Source: Allomyces macrogynus ATCC 38327 (Eukaryota; Blastocladiomycota; Blastocladiomycetes; Blastocladiales; Blastocladiaceae). Taken from it: a stretch of DNA of 64,000 nt. The notes beneath the pieces were generated by a model, which did no database searches, was not told the DNA's origin, and saw only the letters and a list, made by a program, of their open reading frames with translations. Below are positions 41,785 through 52,476 of this stretch, in pieces. The translations under genes were made by a program, and so were the position numbers. The stretch's first letter is position 1. Each line of letters opens with the position of its first letter. The stretch is from the NCBI GenBank assembly GCA_000151295.1, contig GG745340.1, forward strand, positions 391,245-455,244, written 5' to 3'.

Positions 41785-44700
41785 ATGCGAGTGCTCGCAA
41801 GCTCGCACGCGGCCAATCCTCAACGCGACGCGCCACGACGTCGCCCGCGGCCAACGCGACGACGGCTGCGAACACCATCACCACCACTGAGGCCATGGCC
41901 TCGGCCACTGCGCCCCGCGTCGGCCGCGTCGATGGCACGCTCCCGCGCGGTCACGTCGCGGCCTCCACTGTGCCCACCAGCCGTTGTGACGCCGCCGCCT
42001 TGCTCCGCGACTCCTCCGCCCATTCTGCCCGCGGCAGGACCCACACCGCCCCCGCTGGACCCACTACATTACGCGACGACGGCGACCGGCAGCAGCGCCG
42101 CGTCGCTCGTAAACGCCGCCGTGCACCACGACAACTTCCGCGTCGGGTGCGCGTATTTCGATGTAGCCGACCGCACGCTCTACCTGGCCGAGTCCGACCT
42201 GCCCGACACGGCGCCGCAGTTTGACGTTGTGCGCAGCCTCAAGCTGCAGCTCACGCCTGCCGTCACACTCACGCACTCGCGCGTCACCGACAAGCTGGCC
42301 GCCGTACTGCACGAGCCGCTGCCTGGGGAGATAACTGAAGTTTCCGGCGGCGGTGATGGCGCCGCCGCCGTCGAGGTGCGGCCCGCGCACGAATTTGCCG
42401 CCGAGCCCGCGCGCAGTCGACTCGTCAACCTCGCTGTCCGGCTGCTTCACGATCCACCGCGCGATGAAGCTGCGTCGGACGCATAGGTGCCTGCGTGGTG
42501 GCTCGACGATGCGGGACAACACGCGGTTGCGCGGCTAGCTTCCGTTATTGACCTCGACCGCGCGCCCCTCACGATCGGGTGTGCGGGAGCGCTTATCAAG
42601 TGCCTCGACGCGTTTGCTGAAATAGCCGCGTGCTGTGGTGGTTTGGGTGAGACCGCGAACGAGACCGGACCGCTCGACCCGTTCCACGGATCCGACCACA
42701 TTAGTGCGCCGCGCACGCCGACGCCGTTCGACGAGTTAGTCGCGCACCCCGCCATGTTGCCCTGCAGCGGTGGCGCGCACAGCCGGCGGTCGTCTTCGTT
42801 GCACGCCGGGTCCGATCATGGCGGCAGCGGCGGGTCGCAGCACTCTTCATGGGCGCCGGCCTTCTCGGCCTCGGCGCAACTCTTCGCGTCCTTCAGCAAT
42901 GCCGCGTTCCAAATCACGTCCATCCTCGGGTTCTCGCCCGCCGCCTACCTGCACCTGAGTCCCGACACGCTCGAGTCGCTGCAAGTCTTTGCCATGCTCA
43001 GTGCGCCGCTGAACGACGGTGGGCGACGCGCTGGGACCACCCTACGCGTGCCTCGACGACGTGCTCAACCACACGCGCACGGCTGACGGGAAATGGACGC
43101 TACGGCAGTGGATGGCCCGGCCGTTCGCGACCACGAACGCGATCGAAGGTCGGCTCGCCGCGGTCGCGACGTTCTTGGACCAGAGTAACGCCGCGGCGGT
43201 CAAGCATGTGCGCGGGTTCCTGGTCAATGTGCGCGCGGTGCCGCGGATTCTCGGGCGGCAAGTGTTCTCGTACATGGACTAGCACCTTGTCGCGCAGTTT
43301 GCGCGCGCGGCCGAGTCTGTGCTCGACACGCTCCCACAACTTCGCGCGCCGGCTGGGCTCGTCGCGGACCGCGACGCGACAGCGCTCGACCGGCTGCTGG
43401 CCATGGTCTTAGACCAACCCGACACGTCCGTCTCATCCGACGCGATCACGTCCCGCTCCACCATGTCCCCGCGCGCGGCGCTGCATTCCGTCCTCGACCT
43501 AATCACGTCCGTGATTGACCTCGACGCTTCCCGGAGGCAGCGGCGCCTTGTGATTTACGAGGCCGTCGACCAGGAACTCGACGATCTGCGCACGCAGTAG
43601 GCCGACCTCGAGTGCTTGCTCGGCAACGTCGGTCGCGACGTTGCCGCGCAGGTGTCGCCGCCACTTGCCGCGCTCGTGCATGTCCTGTACTTCCCGCAGC
43701 TCGGGTTTCTGGTTGCCGTCTCGCGCACGGTCCTCGCGCAGTATGTGCGCGCCGTGCTTGCGAGCGACGCGGCCACGGACCTGATGGACGCTGATCCGGC
43801 GACATACATGGACCCGGGCGCAGCCATGTACGCCGGCGGCGCCGGATCATCGGCGTCGCGCCCGCCCACGGCTACCATCGATCCGCCGACGCTGACCAAC
43901 GGCACCGCGCACCCGCACCATGCGACGACCACTCTCCACCCGACGGGCACTGCGGCGGCGACCGGCACCGACTCGACGGCGACGGATGTCTCCGACTCCG
44001 AAATCGCGCGGGTCCTGCTCCCGACCCACATTGACGCCGTTGCCAGAATAGACGTCCATTTCCGCATTCCGGGGAACGTCGAATTCAAGAACGCGCAACT
44101 GCGCGCGCTTGACGCGCACATCGGCGACGTGCACGGCCTGCTCGCTGACCGCGAACTCGAAATCTTGCACGCGCTCCGCACATACTTGAAGCCCGTGGAG
44201 AGCGTGCTGTTGCAGGTGCACCGGCACCTCGTGGACTTGGATTGCTTGATGAGTCTCGCCGAGGCGGCGGCGCGGTTCGATTACACGCGGCCGGTGCTAG
44301 TCGAAGGCGGGGCCGGCCTGCACGCGGTCCGCGAGCGGCACCCGATCCTGGAACTCGCGGTCGCCACAGGAGTCGCGGCGCCGAGCCGGGCTCGAGGACG
44401 CGCCGGTGCGGGGGCGGCGGTGGCGACGCCGCAGGCGATTCCGAGTGTTATCGAGCTCGGGAGTGCCGGCGCGCCGCGGCTTGCGCTGTTGACGGGACCC
44501 AACTCGTCGGGCAAGTCGGTCTCCTTGAAGATGGTCGGCGTCGTCGCGTATCTCGCGCATTTGGGAAGTTATGTGCCCGCAGCGAGCGGCGCGCAGGTGC
44601 CGCTCACGGATAAGATCTTGACGCAGGCCTCGGCGCGGGAGCCGGTGTCGAGGGTGCTTACGCTCGTGGTGGTGAGGGCAGGTCAGGTCGCTCACTCGGC

Positions 44701-45428
44701 GTCGGATGGTAGATGGAGAGCGCGTTCATGATTGACCTGCAACAAATCAGCCACGCGGTGCGGCAAGCGACGTCGCGGTCTCTCGAGCTCATCGACGATT
44801 TCGGCAAGGGCACCTATACCGAGGACGGGATCGGGCTGCTCGTCAGTGTCCTGCGCCATTTCGCGACGTTGGGCTAGCATGCGCCGCTCGTCCTTGCCGT
44901 CACGCACCACACGGTACTTCCGCGCGCTTGACCAACCTTCTCCACCAGTTCTTGATGCTTACCCGCGGTCGGATCAGAAATCCACGCCAACAAGCTCCTA
45001 GCCGACACCCTGCCGATCCGATACCTGACAACCCGCGTCTTCCGCAACCACGACGATGCGCTCGTCTACCTCTACGCGTCGTCGAAGGCCGGTGCGTCGA
45101 GTCGCTCGGCGGCCTGTGCGCGCTCCTTGCGGGCGTGCCCGCTCGCGTCATTGAACGTGGTACGTCGCGCCCACACCTCTCCATTTTGATGCGACCGCAC
45201 CTGTGTCTCACCGCGTACTCACTAGGTCTTGAGGCGTCGCACCGGTTCGCGCAGCTCGAGCGCATGGACCCGCTGTATGGGCACGCGGCGCGGCGCGCGG
45301 CTGAGGCGAGGACGTGGGATCTGGTCGAGCGGTTCTTGCATGCGGATTTGTGTGATCCGCGGCAGTTGGAGGAACTGGTCGCGGACGTCACGGGGATACC
45401 ACGGGTGCACGAATGCAACACTTCGTGA
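41785..45428 (+). pseudogene. MSH5: MSH5-like meiotic MutS homologue with four in-frame TAG codons and frame breaks
   Basis: The intact protein pairs with MSH4 to stabilise meiotic crossovers. The body is collinear with MSH5: FRVGCAYFDVADRTLYLAES, VVRSLKLQLTPAVTL, KWTLRQWMARPF, YFPQLGFLVAVSRTV, Walker A LLTGPNSSGKSVSLKMVG (44490), [11 protein letters not shown] (44800) and the C-terminal VEGRCVESLGGLCALLAGVP. Lesions are in-frame TAG at 42484, 43280, 43598 and 44875, each followed by homologous sequence in the same frame; a +1 break at about 43020 (extra G); and a frame change near 45070. Walker B has Asp in place of the catalytic Glu. A 57-nt intron (44656-44712) is consistent. The start is uncertain (41785 or 41932). 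The many lesions argue for a pseudogene; readthrough, recoding or assembly error are alternatives. Confidence 0.72.
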
Positions 45429-45666
45429 CAACTTGGATGCCGGTTCTTGGAGTCGTCAGTAACGTTTTCAATGGAAGTCGCTGTGCCTGTTGTTTGCGAT
45501 CCGGTATGCGACCGAGTTCTTGGGCCTTGCCACATCCACGGCCATTGTGTCAAGCCGAACAATGTTAATTGGTATTGACGGACATGAACTGAACAGAGCG
45601 ACCAGCATCCGCGCTTTCAAAAAGTAACAAAATATTCACGAAACGACCAACATCCAACGAAAAATA
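45429..45666. other. Spacer, no gene seen
   Basis: Separates the broken MSH5 from the LRR fragment. Lower in GC, with no coding signal. Confidence 0.3.
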
Positions 45667-46656
45667 TTACCATTCACAACGCATGCAGCTCCATGACCCT
45701 CCTCGATCCAGGTACCCAATGCGCTGCTCTAGCTCATGGAGCACGCCCTCTGAGATCAAGTTCCCGCAACCGGATATTGGATACGCGGCCCCGCTCATGC
45801 GAATATGGACGCGTTTCGCGTGCTTCTCTGGCAGACGTTTCGTCCAAACCACCAGCCCATTGCCAAGTCGATCGTCGACGTGACAATTCTGGAGTTCCAA
45901 GACACGCAGCGACAGGGGCATTTCCGCCGCCCAACGATACGGATCCGGGTCGTCATCCAGAATGTGCTCGTTGCCATACAACATAAACTCAACCAGCGTC
46001 GATGGAAGCGTGCGCGGCAGTTCAGTAAGCGCGTTGTAGGGTAAATTGTGTCGGCGCAACCGTGGCGGCCACCCGCTTGGAAACATGGCCATCAAGTCTG
46101 ACAAGATAACCCCATCCCCTCGAAGTGATAATGTGGTGAGTGAATCCCAAGGTGCAGACCATGCAGCAAAAGCGTTGGGCCAAATTTGACCCCACTCGTG
46201 GCATAATTCCAATTTTATCTCGCGGACTGTGGGCGGCAGGTGGATGGCCGTGAGACCACTTGTCGGAAGTGACGTTGATCCGAAAATGGCGAGCTTGCGC
46301 AGGGTAGGCGACAGGTGTGAGTTGACGATTTGGCCCCATGGTGTTTGCCACATCAAAAAGTTCAATTCGAGAGTTTGGGTCGCTGTTAGGAAACTGGCCA
46401 ATATGTAATCGACAATTGCGACCAGCTTCTCGTTCTCACTGGATTCAATGCTACCCGAATTGTGCACCTGCAGATTGACGTGCTCAATCATCAGCGGGGC
46501 AAGTGGTAAAGGCTGTGGCTCACTGAGCGGCGTGAGTGGGTGGAGCGTCAAGCACTTGAGGGGCACAGCGGAAGATGTGGAATGAGTGCGCAAGCACCTT
46601 CGCGCCCAAAATCTGTCAGAACCCGATCCATAAATTGAACTGCAAGTATCAATCAA
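45667..46656 (-). pseudogene. 5'-truncated LRR protein, paralogue of the gene at 50091
   Basis: 330 codons open on the minus strand align end to end with the C-terminal 270 residues of the intact LRR gene. Examples are IEHVNLQVHNSG against IDHVNLQLHDTG, SHLSPTLRKLAIFGSTSLPT against SRLSPTLRKLEVIGSTGLPS, NALTELPRTLPSTLVEF against NQLTELPRALPPSLVEL, and VDDRLGNGLVVWTKRLPEKH against VDDRLGNGLVAWAQHLSEKH. The frame begins directly after a stop and its first residue is not ATG; the F-box-like N-terminus is missing. The orientation is opposite to the intact copy. It may still give a short peptide from an internal ATG, but a truncated pseudogene is the simpler reading. Confidence 0.65.
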
Positions 46657-46745
46657 GCTTATGTGCAGGTGTCAACGAGACGCTCTTGCTTCAGCGCTCA
46701 CTCCGCGAGAAGATCAATCTTCCAAAGCAATGTGCTTGAGGCGCT

Positions 46746-47066
46746 TTACACGATCGTCAACCAATGCCTGGTGGAAAGACCCGTTTCAAGCACAACGCTT
46801 ACCTCTCTCATACCAATCGCCCCATCACTCACCAACTGTGATGTTCGAGACAGCCAAACACCACACGACGCGCAGGGCATGGCCCATCTGAGACTTCTCC
46901 AGCAGTTGAAGCGGCAAGGACTGGGCGTGTGAGATTCATACTGGCGGCGACTAGCCTTGACCACCTTTGAAGCTTCGCGCGTCTCCATGCTATATTCATC
47001 ATCCACGCCCGCTTTGATGTCAAGAAGGCCATCACCGCAGGTCAAATAGGGGGGAGCCCAACACAA
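46746..47066 (-). pseudogene. Second LRR-family fragment
   Basis: The minus-strand frame GVWLSRTSQLVSDGAIGMRE followed by VSVVLETGLS is weakly similar in spacing and residues to DLYAALVQKQVCRVALSLKE and LTLYFIHPLT of the intact LRR protein (50.9-51.1 kb). It overlaps in homology with the start of the neighbouring fragment, so it is probably a piece of a different copy. Confidence 0.3.
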
Positions 47067-47239
47067 TCTATTGGAATTCGGCTCGCGTTTGGCGATGCTG
47101 GGAAGTCAATGTCAAACGCATGTGGAGGGAGAACCGAATGCAGATTGCCGCAATGTATCTACATGGCCCACATATCAAACAAAACCCCACCACACGACTT
47201 TGGTCAACCACCTCATCAAACTTCAAAGGCGACCCTTCA

Positions 47240-47428
47240 TCAAGGCCATAAAACAAACTCGATTCCTCGATAATCGTAGTCTTCACACTCGGGCCATTGG
47301 ATCGTGCTGCGGAACTGGATTTTCGCGTCGAAAATGTTGTCGAGGTCGAAAAAATACAGCGCCGTCGCCACATTCGCCTCATTGGCCATGCCCGCAATGC
47401 GCCTTGAGGCATCGTTCTGGTCCGTCAT
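47240..47428 (-). pseudogene. DUF4246 mini-copy with large internal deletion
   Basis: 63 codons from the ATG at 47428. The first residues MTDQNDASRR resemble the start MSDQRTNDALR of the intact neighbour, yet the next residues IAGMANEANVATALYFFDLD match IEGMANEAIVATALYYYDVV, some 430 residues further on in the intact protein. The frame ends soon after YDYRGIEFVLWP (intact: SDFRGMSIVYGL). It therefore looks like a copy that lost its central part, either by DNA deletion or through a spliced intermediate. Confidence 0.5.
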
Positions 47429-47715
47429 GGTAAAATGATATGCTGGGAATGCAAGAGGACAAGATTGATGGTTCACGTCCTTGCACCAGACGGCGGTGCG
47501 GCCGAAACATATGATTGAGGCAGGGTCATGCATTGGCCTCAAATGTCACGAACAGAGGAAGGCCAAGCCTGAAGCCGAGAACACCAAAGCGTAAGGCATA
47601 CTCTCAATCCATCAAAGCTCAAGCAAACAAAATGCAACAGCGTCGCGCAAATCGAGGCCTAACACAGCAAACCAGAGGCCCAACACAGCAAACCATCAGG
47701 GCTCAACACAACAAA

Positions 47716-49392
47716 CTAGTGCTCACACAAGTTGAACGATTGAGCGAACGTCAGCTCATTGCTCGCGCCGACAAAAGCAGTGCGCTCGTCCATCAGCTCG
47801 AGCCGCAACGTCTTGGCCTCTTCGAGAGTCATGACCGCGCCAACCTCATTCACAATCTGGTCGAGGACCTCCCGCGGCACCTTGGGTGGGAACGCGCGCC
47901 GTTGGGCCGCCCAAACGTCGGCGACCCACTCGGCCTGCTGTGGCGCGACACGACTCGTCGATACAACACGGTCTCCAAGCGCCGAGCTCGGGTCCACGAG
48001 AAAGAAGGCGACGATCTTGCGGTGGCCCGGCTTGGTCTTGTCGACGAGCTCGAACGGCGCAACCTGGTGCTGATACGTGTTAGGGAACGCGACCAGCCGC
48101 CCATGGCGCGCCGTCACGGCGCCGCGGTCCTGGACGAGCGCCGAGTTTGACCCAAGCCCGTAGACGATGCTCATCCCGCGAAAGTCGGATTGCTCGTAGT
48201 CGGGTCCCTGGATGCCGCTGCGGAACCGCAACTTCGACTCGGAAATATTGACCACATCGTAATAGTAGAGTGCCGTAGCCACGATGGCCTCGTTGGCCAT
48301 GCCCTCAATGTGCCACGACCCGCCCGGGTAGGTCGGGTTGTCGACTGTCAAGTGGATGTTAGCAAGCTTGGTGATGACCTTGAGCGTGCGACCGCGCAAG
48401 CTGAGCGGCGACAGTGCGTTGCCGACCGCGTCGTACTTGGAGGGCGGGTCCGGGATCTCGGGAATGCGCGTATCGTACCACTCGTCCATTCGCTCGTCGT
48501 AGTCGGACGCGTCCTCGTCGAGCTCTGGTTCACAGTCGTACCACGTGCGGGGCGACGGTGAAATGCGCAGCGGGACCGGGTCATGCAGGCGCGCGAGCAC
48601 GCGCTCGAGGAGCGGCAGCGCCGACTCGAAAATGTGCGCGAGCGTCGGGTAGAGCGCGCCGTGTCGTTCCGGGTGCAGACTGTTGACGTAGGATCGAATC
48701 GTGACCTTGCCGTCAGCATCGACGGCAAAATCGGCAGGCAGCCACTGGAACCGCGACGAGACAAACTTGTCCGGGATGGGGCGCGAGCCGTCTTGGAGTT
48801 TATGCGGCGGGTCGACGGCTTCTCCGCCGCCCAGGCGCAGTTTCCAGTTGTCGAGAGAAACGGACGCATTGATCTCGGGCACAACGAGCGTGCGGCCGTA
48901 GACGAGCGGGAAGAGCGACGGATGCACCAAGTCGAGCACTTGGTTGTTCGACCGCGGGTGCCAGTCCTTGCAACGGTCGGGGACGCTTTCGAGCAAGGTC
49001 GCGACTTGTTCAATGAGCGCTGCGCGCACGGTATTGGGCACAGCATCGTCTGACACGAACACGTTATCGACGGCTGCGGCAATCGGTTCGTGCTTGGCCT
49101 GGTAGTCGAGCTCCTTGAGCACGTATTGCCAGTCGGGCTCGGGCATGTTCTGCTCGCGCGCCGCGGTCACGACTTCGGCTGTGAGCTTGGCGCGAATGGC
49201 TGGGTCTTGCCACTTGCGCGCCCACAGGTGCTTGTCGCGCACAGCCTCGAGCAGCGCGCACATGTCCATTTCGCGCAAGGTGCGCGCCATGTAAATCGAC
49301 ATTTCATTCATGTAGTCGTCGGTCCGGTCCGTGAAGGGCAATGGCAGCAGGCCCCGCGCGCGCAGGGCATCATTGGTGCGTTGGTCGCTCAT
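47716..49392 (-). CDS. DUF4246 family protein, possible 2-oxoglutarate/Fe(II)-type fold
   Basis: An intronless gene of 558 residues from the ATG at 49392 to a TAG at 47716. Long stretches are typical of the fungal DUF4246 family: QVLDLVHPSLFPLVYGRTLV, FQWLPADFAVDADGKVTIRS, YVNSLHPERHGALYPTLAHI, SWHIEGMANEAIVATALYYY and LVAFPNTYQHQVAPFELVDK, followed by PGHRKIVAFFLVDP. The HIE triad, the later QHQV histidine and the HRKI arginine are spaced like the H-x-D/E...H...R set of 2-oxoglutarate oxygenases, so a hydroxylase role is possible, but this is inference from motif spacing. One full copy, one mini-copy (47240) and one frameshifted copy (62334) occur in the window. Confidence 0.8.
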   Translation of the reverse strand: MSDQRTNDALRARGLLPLPFTDRTDDYMNEMSIYMARTLREMDMCALLEAVRDKHLWARKWQDPAIRAKLTAEVVTAAREQNMPEPDWQYVLKELDYQAKHEPIAAAVDNVFVSDDAVPNTVRAALIEQVATLLESVPDRCKDWHPRSNNQVLDLVHPSLFPLVYGRTLVVPEINASVSLDNWKLRLGGGEAVDPPHKLQDGSRPIPDKFVSSRFQWLPADFAVDADGKVTIRSYVNSLHPERHGALYPTLAHIFESALPLLERVLARLHDPVPLRISPSPRTWYDCEPELDEDASDYDERMDEWYDTRIPEIPDPPSKYDAVGNALSPLSLRGRTLKVITKLANIHLTVDNPTYPGGSWHIEGMANEAIVATALYYYDVVNISESKLRFRSGIQGPDYEQSDFRGMSIVYGLGSNSALVQDRGAVTARHGRLVAFPNTYQHQVAPFELVDKTKPGHRKIVAFFLVDPSSALGDRVVSTSRVAPQQAEWVADVWAAQRRAFPPKVPREVLDQIVNEVGAVMTLEEAKTLRLELMDERTAFVGASNELTFAQSFNLCEH

Positions 49393-50090
49393 GATGCTGG
49401 TTGAGTGAGCGTCAAAGATGGCGCGGCGGCTGTCGTAAACTGTGCGAAGGTGGACCGCAAATGTGCGAGGTTGGGCAGCAAGTCGAGAATCGTGCTGCTT
49501 GCTGTTCCAAGCTTGGGGCAGCGATGCCTTTTGAGGGAGGAAAAGTGACTCGACGCGTCTTTGCGTGGGGATGGGAGAGGATGGGAGACGTGTGTTGCCA
49601 CCTGGCTCGACAAACGTGACACGTTGGCTGGTGCTCGCGATGAGGCTCGACATCCGTAAAGCGATTGTTCTTCAGAACCACACCTTCGCTACACTTGACA
49701 CGATGCTTTCGAGGGTGCTTTTGGGCGCAAACCAACTTTTGACGATCATCACACCTCTTCTTACCTGACAGTTTGCCGGCACATAGGGAAGAGCTCTTCA
49801 ATGATTCTCAAACCTCAAATCGGAGATGCGTTTTGTGTTGATTGCCCCAGACTGCCCAGGAGAGATGATAGTTGCCCATGCCCTGGCACAGAACTGCTTC
49901 ATCCATTTTTTGATCACGTTGCGTTCGCAACGGCATCCGCGACTTGCCAGCAACAGAAGCACTGACAGCAACCACAACAGCCAACTTCTTGCAAGTTTAC
50001 CCCGCTACTACTTGAACAACGAACCTGCCCTCCAGCTGCCGATTCGCGACCACATTTGGGTTGTTCTCCAGCGACCGCAGCTCCACCCAT
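49393..50090. other. Divergent spacer between DUF4246 and LRR genes
   Basis: 698 bp separating the two start codons. No coding feature is supported; short frames overlap on both strands. Probably contains promoters for both genes. Confidence 0.4.
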
Positions 50091-51917
50091 ATGCAGCACC
50101 CTGCACCAATCCAAGCTCCATCGTCGCACATTGAGCATTTGCCACTTGATGTTCTCGAGAAGTTGTGCCTGTTCGTGCGCGACACGTGGCCCCGCGACTC
50201 GTTGCTGAACCTCGCATTGGCCTCGCCAGTCTTATACGTGCCTGCTATCCAGACGGCAGTGCGCGCTCCGGGTTGCAATGTGGAATGGCGCATCATTGAT
50301 ATCCACAATGAGTCTGTGGAACCTCATCTCTTGACGCAGCCTTTGCCGGTCGGGACCTTTGTTGCATTTGTTCCAGCACGCGACCGTTTGCAGCAATCTG
50401 CTCCCCAATCGATTCCACAGTGGTATCTGGTACTCCCGCTGCGGTCCACGGAGCGTGTGCCCGTGTCGTTTGCCGTCTCCACAAGTGGGGCATACCGAAT
50501 TGCTTCCAGAGCGTGTTCAAAGTGGTCTTTGCTCATGGCGCCGTGCGAGCAGATCCGGAGTTACAAGATTAGCAATGACAGTGTCGCCCATGTCGTCCTT
50601 CCGCCAAGTTTGAAGACGCTGGTGTTGCAGAATAATGGCGCGATCCCAGATGAACGGTGTTATGAGCTTCCAAGCACGCTCCAGTCGCTGTCTGTCTCTA
50701 TTTCTGATCGCTCGCACTTTGATTTCGCTGTGCTCGCGTCTCATATGCCGCCGTTCTTGCGCTCGCTCTTGCTCTCGATTGACGTCGAGGAACATGCCAG
50801 TATTGATCGCGCGTTCGCTCTCGTGATGGCGTGTCTTCCTGCGACGCTTGAACAGCTCCAGGTTGAGGTGAGCGCAGAGTGCTGGGATACAAAGTCAGAT
50901 TTTGGGCGTGAATGTGCTCGTGCTCTCATTGAGCGTATTCCGTATCTTCCGCGACTGATCGAGTTGCACCACTTTACCTGGCCCGTCTCGTGTTGGGCTG
51001 ATTTGTACGCTGCGCTCGTTCAGAAACAGGTTTGCCGCGTCGCTCTGTCCCTCAAGGAATTGACGCTCTACTTTATCCACCCACTTACGTTGCCCGACAT
51101 GCCGCTGCCCGTGCGGCCAGTGCAAGAACCGCTGCAGATCGATCATGTGAACCTGCAGCTGCACGACACGGGCCTGTTCGAGCGCAGCGACGATGAAGAG
51201 TTGGCCACCATCGTTGACGCTGTGCTGCCCAGTTTCCCAATGGCAACAAAATCGCTCGAAGTGGGATTTTTGACTTGGCAGCCACAGTGGTCGCAGGTCG
51301 TCAAATCGCGGCTGTCACCGACCTTGCGCAAGCTCGAAGTGATTGGTTCAACGGGGCTTCCATCCAGTGGACTTGCGGCGATCCGCTTGCCGCCCATGGT
51401 CCGCGACCTGAGCGTGGAGGCCTGTGTTGAGCTGGACAAGGTTCGAGACCTCGTTGCATCGTGGTCCAGAGTGTGGGAGTCGCTCGAAACGCTGTCGTTG
51501 AGCAGGAACAGGTTGACGCCGTCGTACCTGACTGGCATGTTTCCAAACGGGTGGCCGGTGCATATGCGACGGCTCGATTTATCCTTCAATCAGCTCACCG
51601 AATTGCCGCGCGCGCTTCCGCCCTCACTTGTCGAGCTTCGTTTGACCGGTAACGATCGCATCTTGGTTGACGAACCGGACCCGTACGATTGGGCGGTGAA
51701 ATTGCCGTTGTCTCTTCGCGTTTTGGGCCTGTACTACTGCCGCGTCGATGACCGGCTTGGTAATGGTCTGGTGGCGTGGGCTCAGCACCTCTCCGAAAAG
51801 CATGCGCAGCGCGTTGAGATTCGAATCAGTTGCTGGACGACTGGGATCTCAGTCTCAGAGGACGTGCTGAAGGAGCTGGAGCGGTGCGTTGGGCACCTGC
51901 ATCGAGGGCGATGCTAA
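50091..51917 (+). CDS. F-box-like leucine-rich-repeat protein
   Basis: An intronless gene of 608 residues from the ATG at 50091. The N-terminus IEHLPLDVLEKLCLFVRDTW with DSLLNLALASPVLY is F-box-like. The rest is irregular LRR: LPPSLKTLVLQNNGAI, LPSTLQSLSVSISD, LSPTLRKLEVIGSTGLPSSG, WESLETLSLSRNRLTP, MRRLDLSFNQLTELPRALPP, SLVELRLTGND and LSLRVLGLYYCRVDDRLGNG. LRR F-box proteins usually choose substrates for SCF ubiquitin ligases; here no target can be inferred. A truncated copy lies at 45667 on the other strand, with the DUF4246 genes between them. GC content is lower than in the housekeeping genes nearby, suggesting a faster-evolving family. Confidence 0.7.
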   Translation: MQHPAPIQAPSSHIEHLPLDVLEKLCLFVRDTWPRDSLLNLALASPVLYVPAIQTAVRAPGCNVEWRIIDIHNESVEPHLLTQPLPVGTFVAFVPARDRLQQSAPQSIPQWYLVLPLRSTERVPVSFAVSTSGAYRIASRACSKWSLLMAPCEQIRSYKISNDSVAHVVLPPSLKTLVLQNNGAIPDERCYELPSTLQSLSVSISDRSHFDFAVLASHMPPFLRSLLLSIDVEEHASIDRAFALVMACLPATLEQLQVEVSAECWDTKSDFGRECARALIERIPYLPRLIELHHFTWPVSCWADLYAALVQKQVCRVALSLKELTLYFIHPLTLPDMPLPVRPVQEPLQIDHVNLQLHDTGLFERSDDEELATIVDAVLPSFPMATKSLEVGFLTWQPQWSQVVKSRLSPTLRKLEVIGSTGLPSSGLAAIRLPPMVRDLSVEACVELDKVRDLVASWSRVWESLETLSLSRNRLTPSYLTGMFPNGWPVHMRRLDLSFNQLTELPRALPPSLVELRLTGNDRILVDEPDPYDWAVKLPLSLRVLGLYYCRVDDRLGNGLVAWAQHLSEKHAQRVEIRISCWTTGISVSEDVLKELERCVGHLHRGRC

Positions 51918-52476
51918 CCAGGAATTTCATTTGTTTTCTTACTTTGCATCTGGTCATATATTGCCTGTCCTGTCAGTCACCAAATTGGACTTGTCAGCTA
52001 CGCATATTGAAAGCGGACATGGCTGAATCGTCAGCCGCTATTTGGTAATGCTTATCTTGGCGCTGTTGTTCGCGCTTGATGTTTCAAAAGTATCAACGGG
52101 AGCTCTTGAGCAGAAGCAGATGCACAATGATGACGGCGCCCGACACCACGCTCGATGCCAACGTTGGCAGTGCGGACATTGCGGGCTCCACGACTGCGCG
52201 GTCCGCTGTAGTGCAAGAAATGACGGAGAAGGCGGAAATGATGCGTGGCAGGGATGCGCAGTGGGCTAAACTTGGAGAGCCGATGGGGGGTGGGTGTTGT
52301 TGGTCTTGACCAGAGAGTGCGGTGTTGCCCACATCCCTGGTTTGATGTTTGATGCATCGAGGAGTTGGGGGCAGACGCGTTGAGCGGCCGTTGGTCAAAT
52401 CACTTCCGTTTGTCCGAAACACATCCCAAACCACGCGCCCATTTCAACATCCCTCAAGCCTGCCCCACGACCATCC
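51918..52476. other. Intergenic region, no supported gene
   Basis: Lies between the ends of the LRR gene (plus) and the BCD1 gene (minus). A minus-strand frame near 52100 has a hydrophobic stretch (SSVVSGAVIIVHLLLL) before a stop, but no start or homology supports a gene. Confidence 0.35.

Noticed and set aside
4791..44877. Nuclear reassignment of UAG to a sense codon
   Set aside because: TAG also ends apparently complete genes (HUT1, SIP5-like, Rab escort protein, intact DUF4246, the 57990 gene), and no in-frame TAG occurs in well-conserved genes such as acyl-CoA oxidase, DAHP synthase or RSPH10B. Kept only as a testable option.
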